Translations under genes and position numbers: made by a program
The notes under the pieces: model-generated
Told to the model about the DNA's origin: nothing
Databases searched by the model: none
Seen by the model: the letters and a program-made list of their open reading frames with translations, nothing else
Assembly: GCA_016722285.1 (NCBI GenBank)
Contig: JADKGI010000001.1
Coordinates: forward strand, 930,001-994,000
DNA from: Saprospiraceae bacterium
GTDB taxonomy: Bacteria > Bacteroidota > Bacteroidia > Chitinophagales > Saprospiraceae
Length of the DNA stretch: 64,000 nt
Reading direction: 5' to 3'
Part shown: positions 49,835-58,770 of the stretch, in pieces
Position numbering within the stretch: position 1 is the first letter of the stretch
Layout: each line of letters begins with the position of its first letter

Positions 49835-50433
49835 TTCAAGGTCTTTTGCTTATTTTGATTAACGTTCATAATTCATTAACTTTCAATACCTATAATTTAA
49901 TATTTTTCTTCAAAATCCACCAAACCTATTCTTTTCAATCGTTTACCCTCTTTATAAATTCCAGGGTTCAAAATAGATGAATGGAAGCTAACGATTGTTA
50001 TGTCGCAGACATGCTCCAATCTTAGCTACAAAATTAGCCGTATTATTTAAATAGTTCTACATAATCCAAAGGTGATTTCATATCACTCTTCATTTTATCT
50101 GTGATGCGTATATAGTTGGCAGTTGTCTCAGCTGAACTATGTCCCGGAAATTCCTGAACCCTCCTAAAATCTGCTTCATCCAGGTTCATGTGTGTACCAA
50201 TTTATTTCCGTTAAATTCAGCTATTGGCATAGTGTTGTTTTATTTTTTTACTAACTTCTAACCCTTGGCGTTCGTGAGGATTTCAGGTCCTGAAACCGCC
50301 AACCAACAACTAAGTTGATTTGAAAAATTGAACTAGAATTTAAACATGACGCCAAATGAATGTTGGCGGATCGTGCTTTTATTTCTTTCTTCAGGATTAA
50401 TTTTGTTTATATGATTGATTAAACAAATATCTT
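49835..50433. other. Array spacer with a tyrosine-recombinase remnant
   Basis: About 600 bases between the two RidA genes. The only recognisable content is the recombinase C-terminus at 50043-50195 and scattered spacer words (GCTAACGATTG at about 49986). Confidence 0.5.
50043..50195 (-). pseudogene. C-terminal remnant of a tyrosine recombinase
   Basis: The minus strand reads EADFRRVQEFPGHSSAETTA, then NYIRITDKMKSDMKSPLDYV and ELFK, stop at 50043. GHSSAETTANY is the conserved His box and catalytic-Tyr region of phage-type, XerCD-type or IntI-type integrases. Everything before it is gone. Which subclass it belonged to cannot be told from ~50 residues. Confidence 0.65.
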
Positions 50434-50946
50434 TTATTTAGATTTATGAGCTTCCATATCTATTTCTATCAACTGACCGCCCACTGCAAGCCCTTTTACT
50501 TCGAGCCAGGTGCCTGTCGGGAATTGTTTTTTATAGATAGTATTACGAAATCCTGATGCGTTAATAAAGTCTTTCATATTTGTTGTATATACGTTTTCTA
50601 CAACCACATCGTCAAAAGTGTAGCCATAATGTTTTAGTATTTTCTCTAAATCACTATAGCAATTTTTCATTTGCTGTTCGATGTTTCCCGGGTCAACAAT
50701 TACGCCTTTGTCGTCCATACTTACTGCACCTGATATTTTTAAATCATCACCTATTCGGACTGCGTGTGAATAACCATAAGATTTTTCAAGTTCAGGTCTC
50801 AATAAAAAGTATTCGGGTTCTTCAGTTTTTGTTGCTATGTCTTTGACTTCTTTTGTTTCTTGCTTGCAACTTTGAAAAGTTGTTGCCAAAATTGAAATAG
50901 CTAATACAAATGTAGTTTTCGATAATCTCTTGTAATTGAAAATCAT
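50434..50946 (-). CDS. Exported lipoprotein of the RidA family
   Basis: The N-terminus MIFNYKRLSKTTFVLAISIL leads to a lipobox TFQSC (Cys27), followed by a linker and a RidA domain from about residue 45: YSHAVRIGDDLKISGAVSMD, MKNCYSDLEKILKHYGYTFD, VVVENVYTTNMKDF and PTGTWLEVKGLAVGGQLIEI. RidA proteins normally act in the cytoplasm; here the domain is predicted to sit in the periplasm or at the surface. The family Arg in the active site is replaced or shifted (VENVYT), so imine deamination is not assured. Confidence 0.8.
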   Translation of the reverse strand: MIFNYKRLSKTTFVLAISILATTFQSCKQETKEVKDIATKTEEPEYFLLRPELEKSYGYSHAVRIGDDLKISGAVSMDDKGVIVDPGNIEQQMKNCYSDLEKILKHYGYTFDDVVVENVYTTNMKDFINASGFRNTIYKKQFPTGTWLEVKGLAVGGQLIEIDMEAHKSK

Positions 50947-51120
50947 TTTAAATTTAATTTATGTTTTTGCTTACTCTGGTCGGTTTTCAGCGTCCCCGTT
51001 TTATAAAATGTTTGTCCGTTGGAACTATCTGCATCGCAGCATTCTGACTAACTGTTTTTGGCCAGGTATTAAATCCACATTGATGCAATAACAATGTTTG
51101 CTCCAGTGTAATTATTTTTA

Positions 51121-51887
51121 TTAATTTCTCTTTTGTCCTTTATACCATTCCATCAATTCTGCTCTTAATTTAGATTCACTTGTAGTATCATTTAGAATTT
51201 CCTGATAGCTTAATTTTTTGTAATCTTTACAGTATTGCATCAGTATCCACCAACTATAATAATCTTTTCCTACAAATGTGCTGTCTGCAAAACTAATGCC
51301 CCATTCATCTTTGTCTTTTTCTATTGACTTGTTTAAATTAGTTATATTTTCTCTAAGGTTGGCTTGGTCTTTTCGTGCAACATATTCATTGTAACCTTCC
51401 CATTTCCAGTTTGGATATTTCGCTATTGGATTTGATTTCCATAAACCAAGTTTATTAAACTGAAAACAATGTATTGACTCGTGGGTCAGTAGTTTAATTA
51501 GGTTATAATTATAGCCATTGATTTCTGTATAATTATTTTCGATATTAATTTTCCCCATTATAATTACTTTGTTGTAAAAACCAATACCAAATGCTTGCTC
51601 TTGAAATAATTGTATAAAAGTCGGATAGCAGGAACCATCGTTCAAACAAATATCTATTTTGTAGTTTGGGTCATAAATTTCACTTTTCTTCAAAAACATT
51701 ACTGCTTGGTCAAGTTCTACTTTGAATTCCTTTACTAATGGTTTATTATGATAGACCGTACAGTTTCCAATTACGGATTTGTTAGCATACATTAAGGAAG
51801 GTGTCAATACAATTCCAATTAGAATCCTGGTAATAGTAAAGCCATTGCAATAATTCTAAATGCCCATTTCAATACTTTTCTTTTCAT
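51121..51887 (-). CDS. Membrane-anchored zincin-type metallopeptidase (N-terminal frameshift)
   Basis: The start at 51887 gives MKRKVLKWAFRIIAMALLL, a membrane anchor; one base is missing near 51827, and the main frame goes on with GIVLTPSLMYANKSVIGNCT. The zinc motif is HESIH (LIKLLTHESIHCFQFNKLG), and WEGYNEYVARKDQ downstream may hold the third ligand. About 250 residues in total. It has the same plan as the protein at 5092-5829 (anchor, ~130-residue lead, HExxH, Glu), so both belong to one loose family of periplasmic peptidases of unknown substrate. Confidence 0.65.
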
Positions 51888-52145
51888 TTTTCCATCTAAG
51901 AGTTTTGTTTGAGAGTTCTGAATACCGAACAGTGCCTGGCGTAGGTGGGATATTTGAAAAACGTCTGCGCACAACTACAGACCAATATTTTATTAATGTT
52001 GAAGTTAAGAACCAAAGCTAAATTAATAACGTCGAGCTGAAACCGAAGCTGATAGTGAACTATAGCCGATGTTTCAACGTCCTGCCCCAATAACGTCAAG
52101 CCCCTTATTGGCTGCTGTATTTCCATTATTGATAGCAGTGGCATA
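51888..52145. repeat. Array spacer sharing mosaic repeats with 48.5 and 58.6 kb
   Basis: On the minus strand the spacer contains ATTGGGGCAGGACGTTG, then a stretch like CTTCGGTTTCAGC, and GCAGACGTTTTTCAAATATCCC. The spacer at 58555-58770 has ATTGGGGCAGGACATTG, TTTCGGCTTGAAG and GCAGACGTTTTTAAAATATCCC in the same order. The match is clear by eye. Confidence 0.65.
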
Positions 52146-53411
52146 CTATTCACTTTTTATAATTTTCCCTCCAATCATGACAAATTTTACTTTTTGTAAT
52201 TCTGAGATGTCCTTTAAAGGGTCGCCCTTTACTGCAATAATGTCTGCAAGTTTTCCTGCTTCAATACTGCCAATTTCTTTGTCCTTTTTAAGGATTTCCG
52301 CATTTTTTTTCGTGGCACACAAAATGGCTTGCATTGGTGTCATGCCAAGTTTCAAATACTCCTCAAACTCTTTCGCAGAATATACAGCCGGCCAGCCAAT
52401 ATCATCGGTGCCCAAGCCAAACTTCACTCCTTTTTTAAACGCCAGTTTCATATTTTGATACACCTGTTCATTTGTCCTTTTTGCAATTTCTACCGCTTTT
52501 GACAATACGATATTATCGTTTGTGGGTTGACCAAAATATACGCGTACCATCATAGTGGGAATTAAATAAGTTCCATGCTGTATCATTAAATCCATCGCTT
52601 CCTCGTCTATGAATGAACCGTGCTCTATCGTTCGCACGCCTGCTTTAACAGCCAGCTTTATTCCTTCAGCAGCATGTGCATGTGCCATTACAGGCACATT
52701 TCTCCGTGCTGCTTCTTCAACTGCCGCTTTCATTTCTTCAATGCTGAAATGTACATTGTTTGGATTATCGCCAGCAGTCATCATTGCGCCGGTTACCAAT
52801 AACTTAATCCAGTCACTGCCATATTTTATTTCAGTACGAACAGCTTTACGCATTTCATCAGGCCCATCGACTATCAATCCGTCAGGTATCACCTTCTGCT
52901 CGTACGAGAAAAAATTAATATCCCCCCCGCCACCTGTTGCTGAAATATAATGTGCTGCTCCATAAATATGAGGCCCGGCGAATAATCCTTTGTTGATAGC
53001 ATTTCGAATTTCCATATTTGCGTAACCTACGTCACCATCGCCTGCTACTCTTAATGTTGTCCATCCTGCAGCAAGCAGATCCTGTACATTCTTTAGCCCT
53101 AGTAATGCCTTCGTCGCTGATGAGCCTTTCAAAAAATCAACCTGATAATCGCCGGTTGTAAGATTAGGATGAACATGCATGTCTATTAAACCAGGCAATA
53201 GAGTGTAATTACCCAGATCAATGATCTTAGCATCTTTAGGGGTATTTTCTTTTGTAGTAATTAAAAATATTTTGTTGCTATCGATGATTACTACTGGGTT
53301 TGAAATTACTTTTCCCGTTCCGTCAATTAAGCTTTTGGCAATCAGTGCAGTTTTTTGAGCAGAGATAGAAAATTGTATAAGAAGAAGTGCAGCGAATAAA
53401 AAGTATCTCAT
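52146..53411 (-). CDS. Secreted amidohydrolase (imidazolonepropionase/prolidase-like)
   Basis: The start MRYFLFAALLLIQFSISAQ at 53411 carries the signal peptide; the longer frame to 53471 runs into repeat DNA. The 421-residue protein has the binuclear amidohydrolase set: HxH in LIDMHVHPN, the carbamylated-Lys candidate in SDWIKLLVTG, His in MAHAHAAEG, TIEHGSF and Asp in LGTDDIGWP. Such enzymes hydrolyse amide bonds of small molecules or Xaa-Pro dipeptides. It is the largest gene of the array and is intact. The substrate is unknown. Confidence 0.88.
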   Translation of the reverse strand: MRYFLFAALLLIQFSISAQKTALIAKSLIDGTGKVISNPVVIIDSNKIFLITTKENTPKDAKIIDLGNYTLLPGLIDMHVHPNLTTGDYQVDFLKGSSATKALLGLKNVQDLLAAGWTTLRVAGDGDVGYANMEIRNAINKGLFAGPHIYGAAHYISATGGGGDINFFSYEQKVIPDGLIVDGPDEMRKAVRTEIKYGSDWIKLLVTGAMMTAGDNPNNVHFSIEEMKAAVEEAARRNVPVMAHAHAAEGIKLAVKAGVRTIEHGSFIDEEAMDLMIQHGTYLIPTMMVRVYFGQPTNDNIVLSKAVEIAKRTNEQVYQNMKLAFKKGVKFGLGTDDIGWPAVYSAKEFEEYLKLGMTPMQAILCATKKNAEILKKDKEIGSIEAGKLADIIAVKGDPLKDISELQKVKFVMIGGKIIKSE

Positions 53412-53445
53412 GTCAAATGTTTTTTGATTAATATAGCAGTCAATG

Positions 53446-54611
53446 TTTGTGTTGGGGCAAACATACGCCAAGCGAAGATATGTAAATTCTTAAATTTATC
53501 TCTTAAATAACTGACAATCAATAGATATCGATCTATTCATTATTCCTTTCATGTGTTTAAATTTTGCTAAGTTATTGATTTTGTTTGAATTGTGAATTTG
53601 TTAAGCTTCAAAAGTTCCTTGATTAACGGATCTATTTAATCATTCAGGTTTGTATGCAGACCGCTTATGGGGATTTCATCTGTTTATTTTTTATTTGTAT
53701 TTTAATTGCCAGATGGAATTCGCATAAAAATAATCATCCCCGTTTGTGCCCGCCTGCTCACGAGAGTCGGGCAGGTACCACAAAGGTGGATTCATGCTCC
53801 TTTCATGTCATTTTATATTTTTTTTGGCACCCATTTACAAAAGTGTCTAAATCGTAAGCAATCAACTATTATAAATTTTCTTCTCACAATATCCACACAA
53901 GTCATCGGTTTTATCATTCGATCTATTCTGACCATTGACTTACAGTGCTCTTTCGCTGCTTACGGCAGTGCAAATATAAGCAAAGCTCCATTAAATTATT
54001 ACATCATAAACCAAAATTCATGATTAATGGGGGGTGGTTAATTTCAACCGGATTGCCTGGTCAATTTGGCCGGATTGCCTGGTCAATTTCAACCGGATTT
54101 TGCACTTCGGGCGATGTGCCCTATCGGGTGAGTTATACATTGCTGTTCATGAAAAACCTGCTTCACTAATTTCAATTTGATTTACTAAAGGAACCGAAAC
54201 CTACCGAATTTCTGCCAAGTTATCTGTTATGATATTTTATATGCTTCCCATAAAAGCATACACTTTTGAAATCCCCATGATGCAAACATCACAAACCAAA
54301 ATAATTAAATCACGGGGATTCCATGTGGCCAAACAAATAAAATAGATTTAAACACATAAAATAACGATTCTTTGGACTTTTTGAATTCTTCTTACAAAGG
54401 AACAGGATAAGACATAAGCCCGGACGAGAAGTCCATAACTTGTGATGCTCCGGGTTAATAAATCAAATTTCGTTTTCCAAGTTTGGTAAAGTCTATCCAC
54501 CACCATAAGCAAACTACCGAAGCTTAAGCCTTCCTGCCATTGGTACGGTTCTCCGCCTAGGCGAATTCATGATTTGTGCTGTGCACGCCACAAAACCTTA
54601 GTTGTCAGCGG
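53446..54611. repeat. Long direct repeat, copy A (~1.1 kb)
   Basis: Sequence from GCAAACATACGCCAAGCG to the end of the S41 gene is repeated, with minor changes, at 60231-61299. Shared landmarks in order: AAGCGAAGATATGTAAATTC, ATCGTAAGCAATCAACT, the tandem TTTCAACCGGATTGCCTGG units, CACTTCGGGCGATGTGCCC, CCATGTGGCC, and TTAGTTGT-AGCGGTTAG. No intact gene lies within. Copy A lacks the 158-bp insertion found in copy B but has about 150 extra bases at 53600-53820, including a GC-rich palindrome (53750-53776). Confidence 0.85.
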
Positions 54612-55831
54612 TTAGTTGTCTTCTTCTTGCTCAATATTTTTATTGCATTTTCAACACTCTCACTTTGTTGCTGTGCAAGAACAGGTGGTAAAAAATCTTC
54701 TCTTGGCAATCCTTTAACTGTTTGTAGTTTAACGCAAGGAAAGGAAAATGGTATTTTTAATTCCGGTGTTTCAAAGGTAAAAATCTCTCCCAATAACCCC
54801 GCCATCTTAGTTCCTGCAATTGTTGCCCTTTGCATGGCATCAAAACCAATTGCAATGCCTTCACTCATACTACCTGTCCAATTGCCTGCTAAAACTATAA
54901 GTCGCTTTCTATAAACATTTTGTCTTGGCGAAACGAATTCCAATGTTGTTCTTTTAATGCCTGTTTCTCTTTCTTCTGCTATATAAAGATGTTTTTGATA
55001 GGGTAATTCTTTATCAACAAATCTACCCATAATTGCTCTTGCAATTGTGGAAGTGCCTCCGCCTGGAGTTTCCCGTAAATCCAAAATAAGCCCATCCGTA
55101 TTAAATAGCGTGTCCAATGCAATGTCAAATTCTTTTATCAGTGCGTCATCACCTAGTGAATTATTTATTTTAATATAACCAACGTTATTTTTTAATTTTT
55201 TCCAATCCAAAACACTCTCATAACTTTTTTCTGTTTTGTTTGGAACATTATCCGGGAAATAGTCTTTGGTTACTTCATTTAATCTTGCCGTAATGACTCT
55301 TTTTTCATTATGCGTACCTGCTAAAAGCATATTTGCAGCATATTCAAAAATTGCATTGTCGTAATTTGAAGTAGAAAGGGGTAGAAACTGTTTAATCCCT
55401 TCTTTAATTGAAATACTGTTAAAACTAATAATTTGCATTCCCTTCTTAAGGCCGCACAGGTCAGAATTAAATCCTTCTCTAACTTCATCAATAACAAATA
55501 TGTCATCTTTAAAAACAACTTTTAAATCCGAACCACTTGGAATTAATCTATTAGACTCATCAGTATTGGTATTTAAAAAATTATGCCCGTTATACAGTTC
55601 GTTCAAAATTTTCTCAAGAATTTGAATGAAACTATTTCGTGAAGTGCAGGTATCAACTTGTGGTTGATAAATAGGTTTCACTTTTTCCCAATTCGTTTTT
55701 TGTTGGTCAAAATAGGCGTAATTGCCCTGAATGGTCTTTAAATAATAATCAAAATCCTTTTGATAAATTGTCTGTCCATATGAATTTGATAAGCATATTG
55801 AAAATAAAAGACTAAAAATTATTTTTATCAT
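54605..55831 (-). CDS. S41-family serine peptidase (C-terminal processing peptidase-like)
   Basis: The 408-residue protein has a signal peptide (MIKIIFSLLFSICLSNSYGQ), a PDZ-like region (DIFVIDEVREGFNSDLCGLKKGMQIISFN) and the S41 catalytic core: DGLILDLRETPGGGTST, NWTGSMSEGIAIGFDAM with the nucleophile Ser, and TKMAGLLGEIF with the Lys. It is a periplasmic peptidase of unknown substrate. The stop codon TGA lies inside the CCGCTGAC end of the repeat. It is 14 bases downstream of the M24 gene, so the two are cotranscribed. Confidence 0.88.
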   Translation of the reverse strand: MIKIIFSLLFSICLSNSYGQTIYQKDFDYYLKTIQGNYAYFDQQKTNWEKVKPIYQPQVDTCTSRNSFIQILEKILNELYNGHNFLNTNTDESNRLIPSGSDLKVVFKDDIFVIDEVREGFNSDLCGLKKGMQIISFNSISIKEGIKQFLPLSTSNYDNAIFEYAANMLLAGTHNEKRVITARLNEVTKDYFPDNVPNKTEKSYESVLDWKKLKNNVGYIKINNSLGDDALIKEFDIALDTLFNTDGLILDLRETPGGGTSTIARAIMGRFVDKELPYQKHLYIAEERETGIKRTTLEFVSPRQNVYRKRLIVLAGNWTGSMSEGIAIGFDAMQRATIAGTKMAGLLGEIFTFETPELKIPFSFPCVKLQTVKGLPREDFLPPVLAQQQSESVENAIKILSKKKTTNR

Positions 55832-55845
55832 GTTGTTGCAAAAGT

Positions 55846-56535
55846 TTAAATTATTTCATTGTTAAGCAGCTGCTCAAAAAAAGCACCAATTTTGTTTTTT
55901 CTATCAACAAAATGCAATTCCAGCATCCAATGTCTTTTGTTTCCGTGTTTGTCCATTTGTAGTATATCTGTATGATTGTCGGGATGGACATCTAAACACA
56001 AATCACTTGGGTCGTCGGGTTGTTCGTGTGGATATCTCCCTATGATATGACCTGAAATGGCATTTCCAAATTCGTATCCATTTCGTATTGCAAGTTCAGT
56101 TGCATAATTGAAAAATGCGGCGCCTGTAAGTTTAGTTTGCTTAAAATACCAAACATTTCCTTCATGCCATGCAGCTTCTACATCTTGTTTAATTTTTAGT
56201 TTTTTTAAGTCATTTCCCAATACATAAGTTCGTCCCAGATCGGCCTCCCAACCATCAAAAATAGGGTGAAAATCGAAAAATATAATGTCGTCTTCTTTAA
56301 TCATCAAGTCAGGCGCATCTGCCATATAGGGTTGCAGCGTATTAATTCCTGCTCGTACAATTTTTTTGCCCCAATGATTTTCTACGCCAAATTCATCTTT
56401 TGCGATTTGAAGTATTTCATCGCAAAGTCGTTTTTCTGTTTTACCTGCAACGATAAGTCCACGTTGTTCAATGGTATTAAATAATTCTTTTGCCTTTTGT
56501 TCAGCAAGGAGTAAATTTTGTTTAGGGTTGTCCAT
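55846..56535 (-). CDS. M24-family metallopeptidase-like protein
   Basis: The 229-residue protein has the pita-bread fold motifs: DIIFFDFHPIFDGWEADLGR (two Asp ligands), GHIIGRYPHEQPDD (His) and HWMLELHFVD (Glu). In M24 enzymes these bind two Mn or Co ions and remove N-terminal residues or cleave Xaa-Pro. It is shorter than methionine aminopeptidase-related creatinases and cytoplasmic. The S41 gene follows 14 bases later. Confidence 0.82.
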   Translation of the reverse strand: MDNPKQNLLLAEQKAKELFNTIEQRGLIVAGKTEKRLCDEILQIAKDEFGVENHWGKKIVRAGINTLQPYMADAPDLMIKEDDIIFFDFHPIFDGWEADLGRTYVLGNDLKKLKIKQDVEAAWHEGNVWYFKQTKLTGAAFFNYATELAIRNGYEFGNAISGHIIGRYPHEQPDDPSDLCLDVHPDNHTDILQMDKHGNKRHWMLELHFVDRKNKIGAFFEQLLNNEII

Positions 56536-56633
56536 AATTTTTTTTAATTAATACTAAATATTTTTGCGCATCCCATGTCAGTTGAGTGATTCGTTACAAT
56601 TTCAGCTCTTTGTGGTTCATTGTTTTTTATTGT

Positions 56634-57173
56634 TCACTTATCGTTTATTAATTTCATTAAAGCATCAATAAATTTGACTACTTGTTTTTTAGTTTCCTTG
56701 TCAATTAAATTTCCTTGTTCGTCAAACTTTCCTTTTATTCCTTGAATGAGCAAACTTGTTTCATCCGTAAATTTTGCCATTGCTGTTTTCATTATCAGTT
56801 GCAATTCTTCGTGCCCTTTTTGTCCGCTAGCAGAAGCCGTTATCATTCCAAGCGGTTTGTCCAAAAAGATCGTTGTTGCAATACACCATTCAATTGCGTT
56901 TTTCAGTCCACTTGGAATACTAAAAACATATTCTGGTGTACAAATGATTATCCCGTCCGCCTGTTCAATGTTTTTTCTAAATTCAATTATTTGTCCTGGT
57001 GGATTATCTGCAGAAAGTTCCGGGTCAAAATGAGGGAGTAATTTTAAGTCGCTATAAATTGTCAGGTTGCAGGCGTTTCTTGCCAAAACTGAGATTTGTT
57101 CTACAAGTTTGAGGTTAGCAGAATTTTCGCTGGCACTTCCAATAATTGCTAAAATATTTTTCTTTTGCGGCAT
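56634..57173 (-). CDS. NADPH-dependent FMN reductase-like flavoprotein
   Basis: The 179-residue protein has the flavodoxin-like fold of the FMN_red family: ILAIIGSASENSANLKL phosphate loop, the conserved CTPEYVFSIPSGLKNAIEW (PEYxxxxPxxLKNAIDW signature) and LGMITASASGQKGHEELQ. It reduces FMN or quinones and azo compounds with NAD(P)H. The frame is intact. It is an unrelated single-gene unit of the array, separated by ~100 bases on each side. Confidence 0.9.
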   Translation of the reverse strand: MPQKKNILAIIGSASENSANLKLVEQISVLARNACNLTIYSDLKLLPHFDPELSADNPPGQIIEFRKNIEQADGIIICTPEYVFSIPSGLKNAIEWCIATTIFLDKPLGMITASASGQKGHEELQLIMKTAMAKFTDETSLLIQGIKGKFDEQGNLIDKETKKQVVKFIDALMKLINDK

Positions 57174-57288
57174 TAAATCTATAAATTTCTTGTCCTTAAT
57201 TCGTAACTATTCTATTGGTCTGAATGCCTGAAATGAAGAAAAGTCAGTCCTTTGTCAAATTGTTTTATCGAAACGAACTCAAAAATAT

Positions 57289-57636
57289 TTACTCAGTATA
57301 AAAAGCATACATTTTATTTACTTTTCCTAGATCGTTAAAGAACATTACTTCTATCGCTTTTTTATTCATTACTGATTTATAGAACAATGCGACAGAATTT
57401 ACACCAGATGTCACGTCATAAAGTTCAAAATGCAGATCGGGAATTCTTTGCAAAGCCTTTTTCCAATATTCTTTAACCTCTTCTTTTCCTTTTAACGAAC
57501 CACTTTCAATATTAGCCGCCAGTTTTATCATCGGTGTAGTAATTTCAACATCATCAGAATAATGTGTTAAAATCTCATCTAAATCATGAGAGTTCCATGA
57601 TTCTATCCATTTATTTGCGAATTTTTTTGCGTCCAT
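57289..57636 (-). CDS. SnoaL/NTF2-like protein
   Basis: The 115-residue protein shows the small cone-shaped NTF2 fold: KKFANKWIESWNSHDLDEIL, THYSDDVEITTPMI, VKEYWKKALQRIPDLHFELY and a final IEVMFFNDLGKVNKMYAFY. Members include isomerases, cyclases and non-enzymatic ligand binders. No catalytic residues can be assigned. The gene is a typical single-gene array unit. Confidence 0.82.
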   Translation of the reverse strand: MDAKKFANKWIESWNSHDLDEILTHYSDDVEITTPMIKLAANIESGSLKGKEEVKEYWKKALQRIPDLHFELYDVTSGVNSVALFYKSVMNKKAIEVMFFNDLGKVNKMYAFYTE

Positions 57637-57729
57637 TATTTTTGTTTTTTAATTACGGTTCATTTATGCTGTCATTTTGTTGCAGAGTCTTCATATTCTG
57701 ATCGCTAATGTTTAGTTATTCATTCATTT

Positions 57730-57930
57730 TCATTTTTTTAAATACAATGTCGTCAAAGCTCTTGCCCAATACCTTGGCACTGCACAGTCATTTTGTAGAA
57801 AGGCAACCACATCATTTGATTTTTTTTCAGCCGCTTTAAATTTGTCAAGTATTAGTATCCATTCAGAAATTTTCTTTCCTGTTTTTTCAATTACTTGTTC
57901 GTCTGAAACATCCCAATATTCTTTTTTCAT
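57730..57930 (-). CDS. DUF4287-like small protein
   Basis: The 66-residue protein reads DVSDEQVIEKTGKKISEWIL, KFKAAEKKSNDVVAFLQND and PRYWARALTTLYLKK, which fits DUF4287: helix, conserved TGK-xxEW, helix, WA-ALT. Many relatives are fused to or found next to DUF1801 or DUF5655 proteins; a DUF1801 gene is present elsewhere in this array. The function is unknown. Confidence 0.7.
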   Translation of the reverse strand: MKKEYWDVSDEQVIEKTGKKISEWILILDKFKAAEKKSNDVVAFLQNDCAVPRYWARALTTLYLKK

Positions 57931-57972
57931 TTTCCTAAATCTGATTTTAGTTTTATAGGGCTTTTACAATGA

Positions 57973-58042
57973 CCGCTAACTTCCCGCAGGTACACCTTTT
58001 CGATCTTATGGGAGGTATAGATGTTGGCTCCATTGTTAGCGG
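57973..58042 (-). repeat. attC-like 70-bp inverted-repeat element
   Basis: CCGCTAAC (57973-57980) and GTTAGCGG (58035-58042) are perfect inverted ends around 54 bases of imperfect internal symmetry. On the minus strand it begins 11 bases after the kinase stop and ends ~42 bases before the DUF4287 start. The size, placement right after a gene and AAC...GTT ends recall integron recombination sites, but the outer bases deviate from the RYYYAAC/GTTRRRY consensus. Confidence 0.5.
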
Positions 58043-58053
58043 TTCGTTATCAT

Positions 58054-58554
58054 TTAGTGACTTGTGTTAATAATTATTGCATCAAAAAGTTCATGTCCTT
58101 TTGGTATTTCAAATTCAGTCTCCATAAAATCAAACATCGCTGGTGTTACTTCAAATGAAAATGTTTCCCCCTTTTTAATATTTCTTTCTAAAACTCTTTT
58201 TCGTCTTATTGAATGATGAGCATTGACAAAATGGAATTGAGCCGGAATGTTTTGGTCGTTCGCTAATGTTTTGAACAATTCTCTTTTCGCTCTTTTTGTA
58301 AAACCAAGGTCAAGAATTACTTCATTTCCACATTCAGCTATTTGTTTTGAGATTGACCAAATTTGGTTTTCGCATCTTTCTACTCTTTCCATTATCCATT
58401 TTAAGTTCATCGGTTTAGGTAAGTCATCTCCGTATAGTTTCCACATCCAATCATCAATTGATAAATGTACCCCCTTTACTTCTTTTGATAGCTTCTGAGA
58501 ATAAGTAGATTTACCAGCACCTTGAGGGCCAAAAACAATATGTATTTTGTTCAT
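58054..58554 (-). CDS. P-loop kinase-like ATP-binding protein (zeta-toxin/AAA_33 type)
   Basis: The 166-residue protein has a Walker A motif FGPQGAGKSTYSQKL at residues 8-22, then HLSIDDWMW with a catalytic-type Asp, EVILDLGFTKRAKRE and the lid RRKRVLERNIKKGETF. It resembles small kinases and zeta-toxin-like phosphotransferases. The substrate is unknown. Its stop is followed at once by the CGAACCGCTAAC motif and the attC-like element, the clearest cassette arrangement in the window. Confidence 0.8.
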   Translation of the reverse strand: MNKIHIVFGPQGAGKSTYSQKLSKEVKGVHLSIDDWMWKLYGDDLPKPMNLKWIMERVERCENQIWSISKQIAECGNEVILDLGFTKRAKRELFKTLANDQNIPAQFHFVNAHHSIRRKRVLERNIKKGETFSFEVTPAMFDFMETEFEIPKGHELFDAIIINTSH

Positions 58555-58770
58555 TTCTAGATTTATTTTTTTGCTTTTTCTTTTTTTAATGACCTCCCTG
58601 CGAATAAGGCTTGGCGTTGTCGGGATATTTTAAAAACGTCTGCCGGCAACTAAAACTAAATTATTAACTTCAAGCCGAAACTAAAGTTGACAGCGGGATG
58701 CAGCCGAAGCTAACAATGTCCTGCCCCAATTACCCCGAACCCCAATCTTAGCGGTTCGCTGTTCCTTCTT
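58555..58770. repeat. Array spacer with mosaic repeats
   Basis: On the minus strand, from the GNAT stop: CGAACCGCTAAG, GATTGGGGTTCGGGGTAATT, GGGGCAGGACATTGTTAGC, then CCGACAACGCCAAGCC. It shares words and order with 51888-52145 and 48500-48609, and the GAACCGCTAA start with the spacers after the kinase and the YozG-like gene. Confidence 0.65.

Noticed and set aside
53945..54169. ORF in long-repeat copy A
   Set aside because: It covers the tandem CCGGATTGCCTGG units and is not kept open with protein-like changes in copy B; it is repeat DNA rather than a gene.
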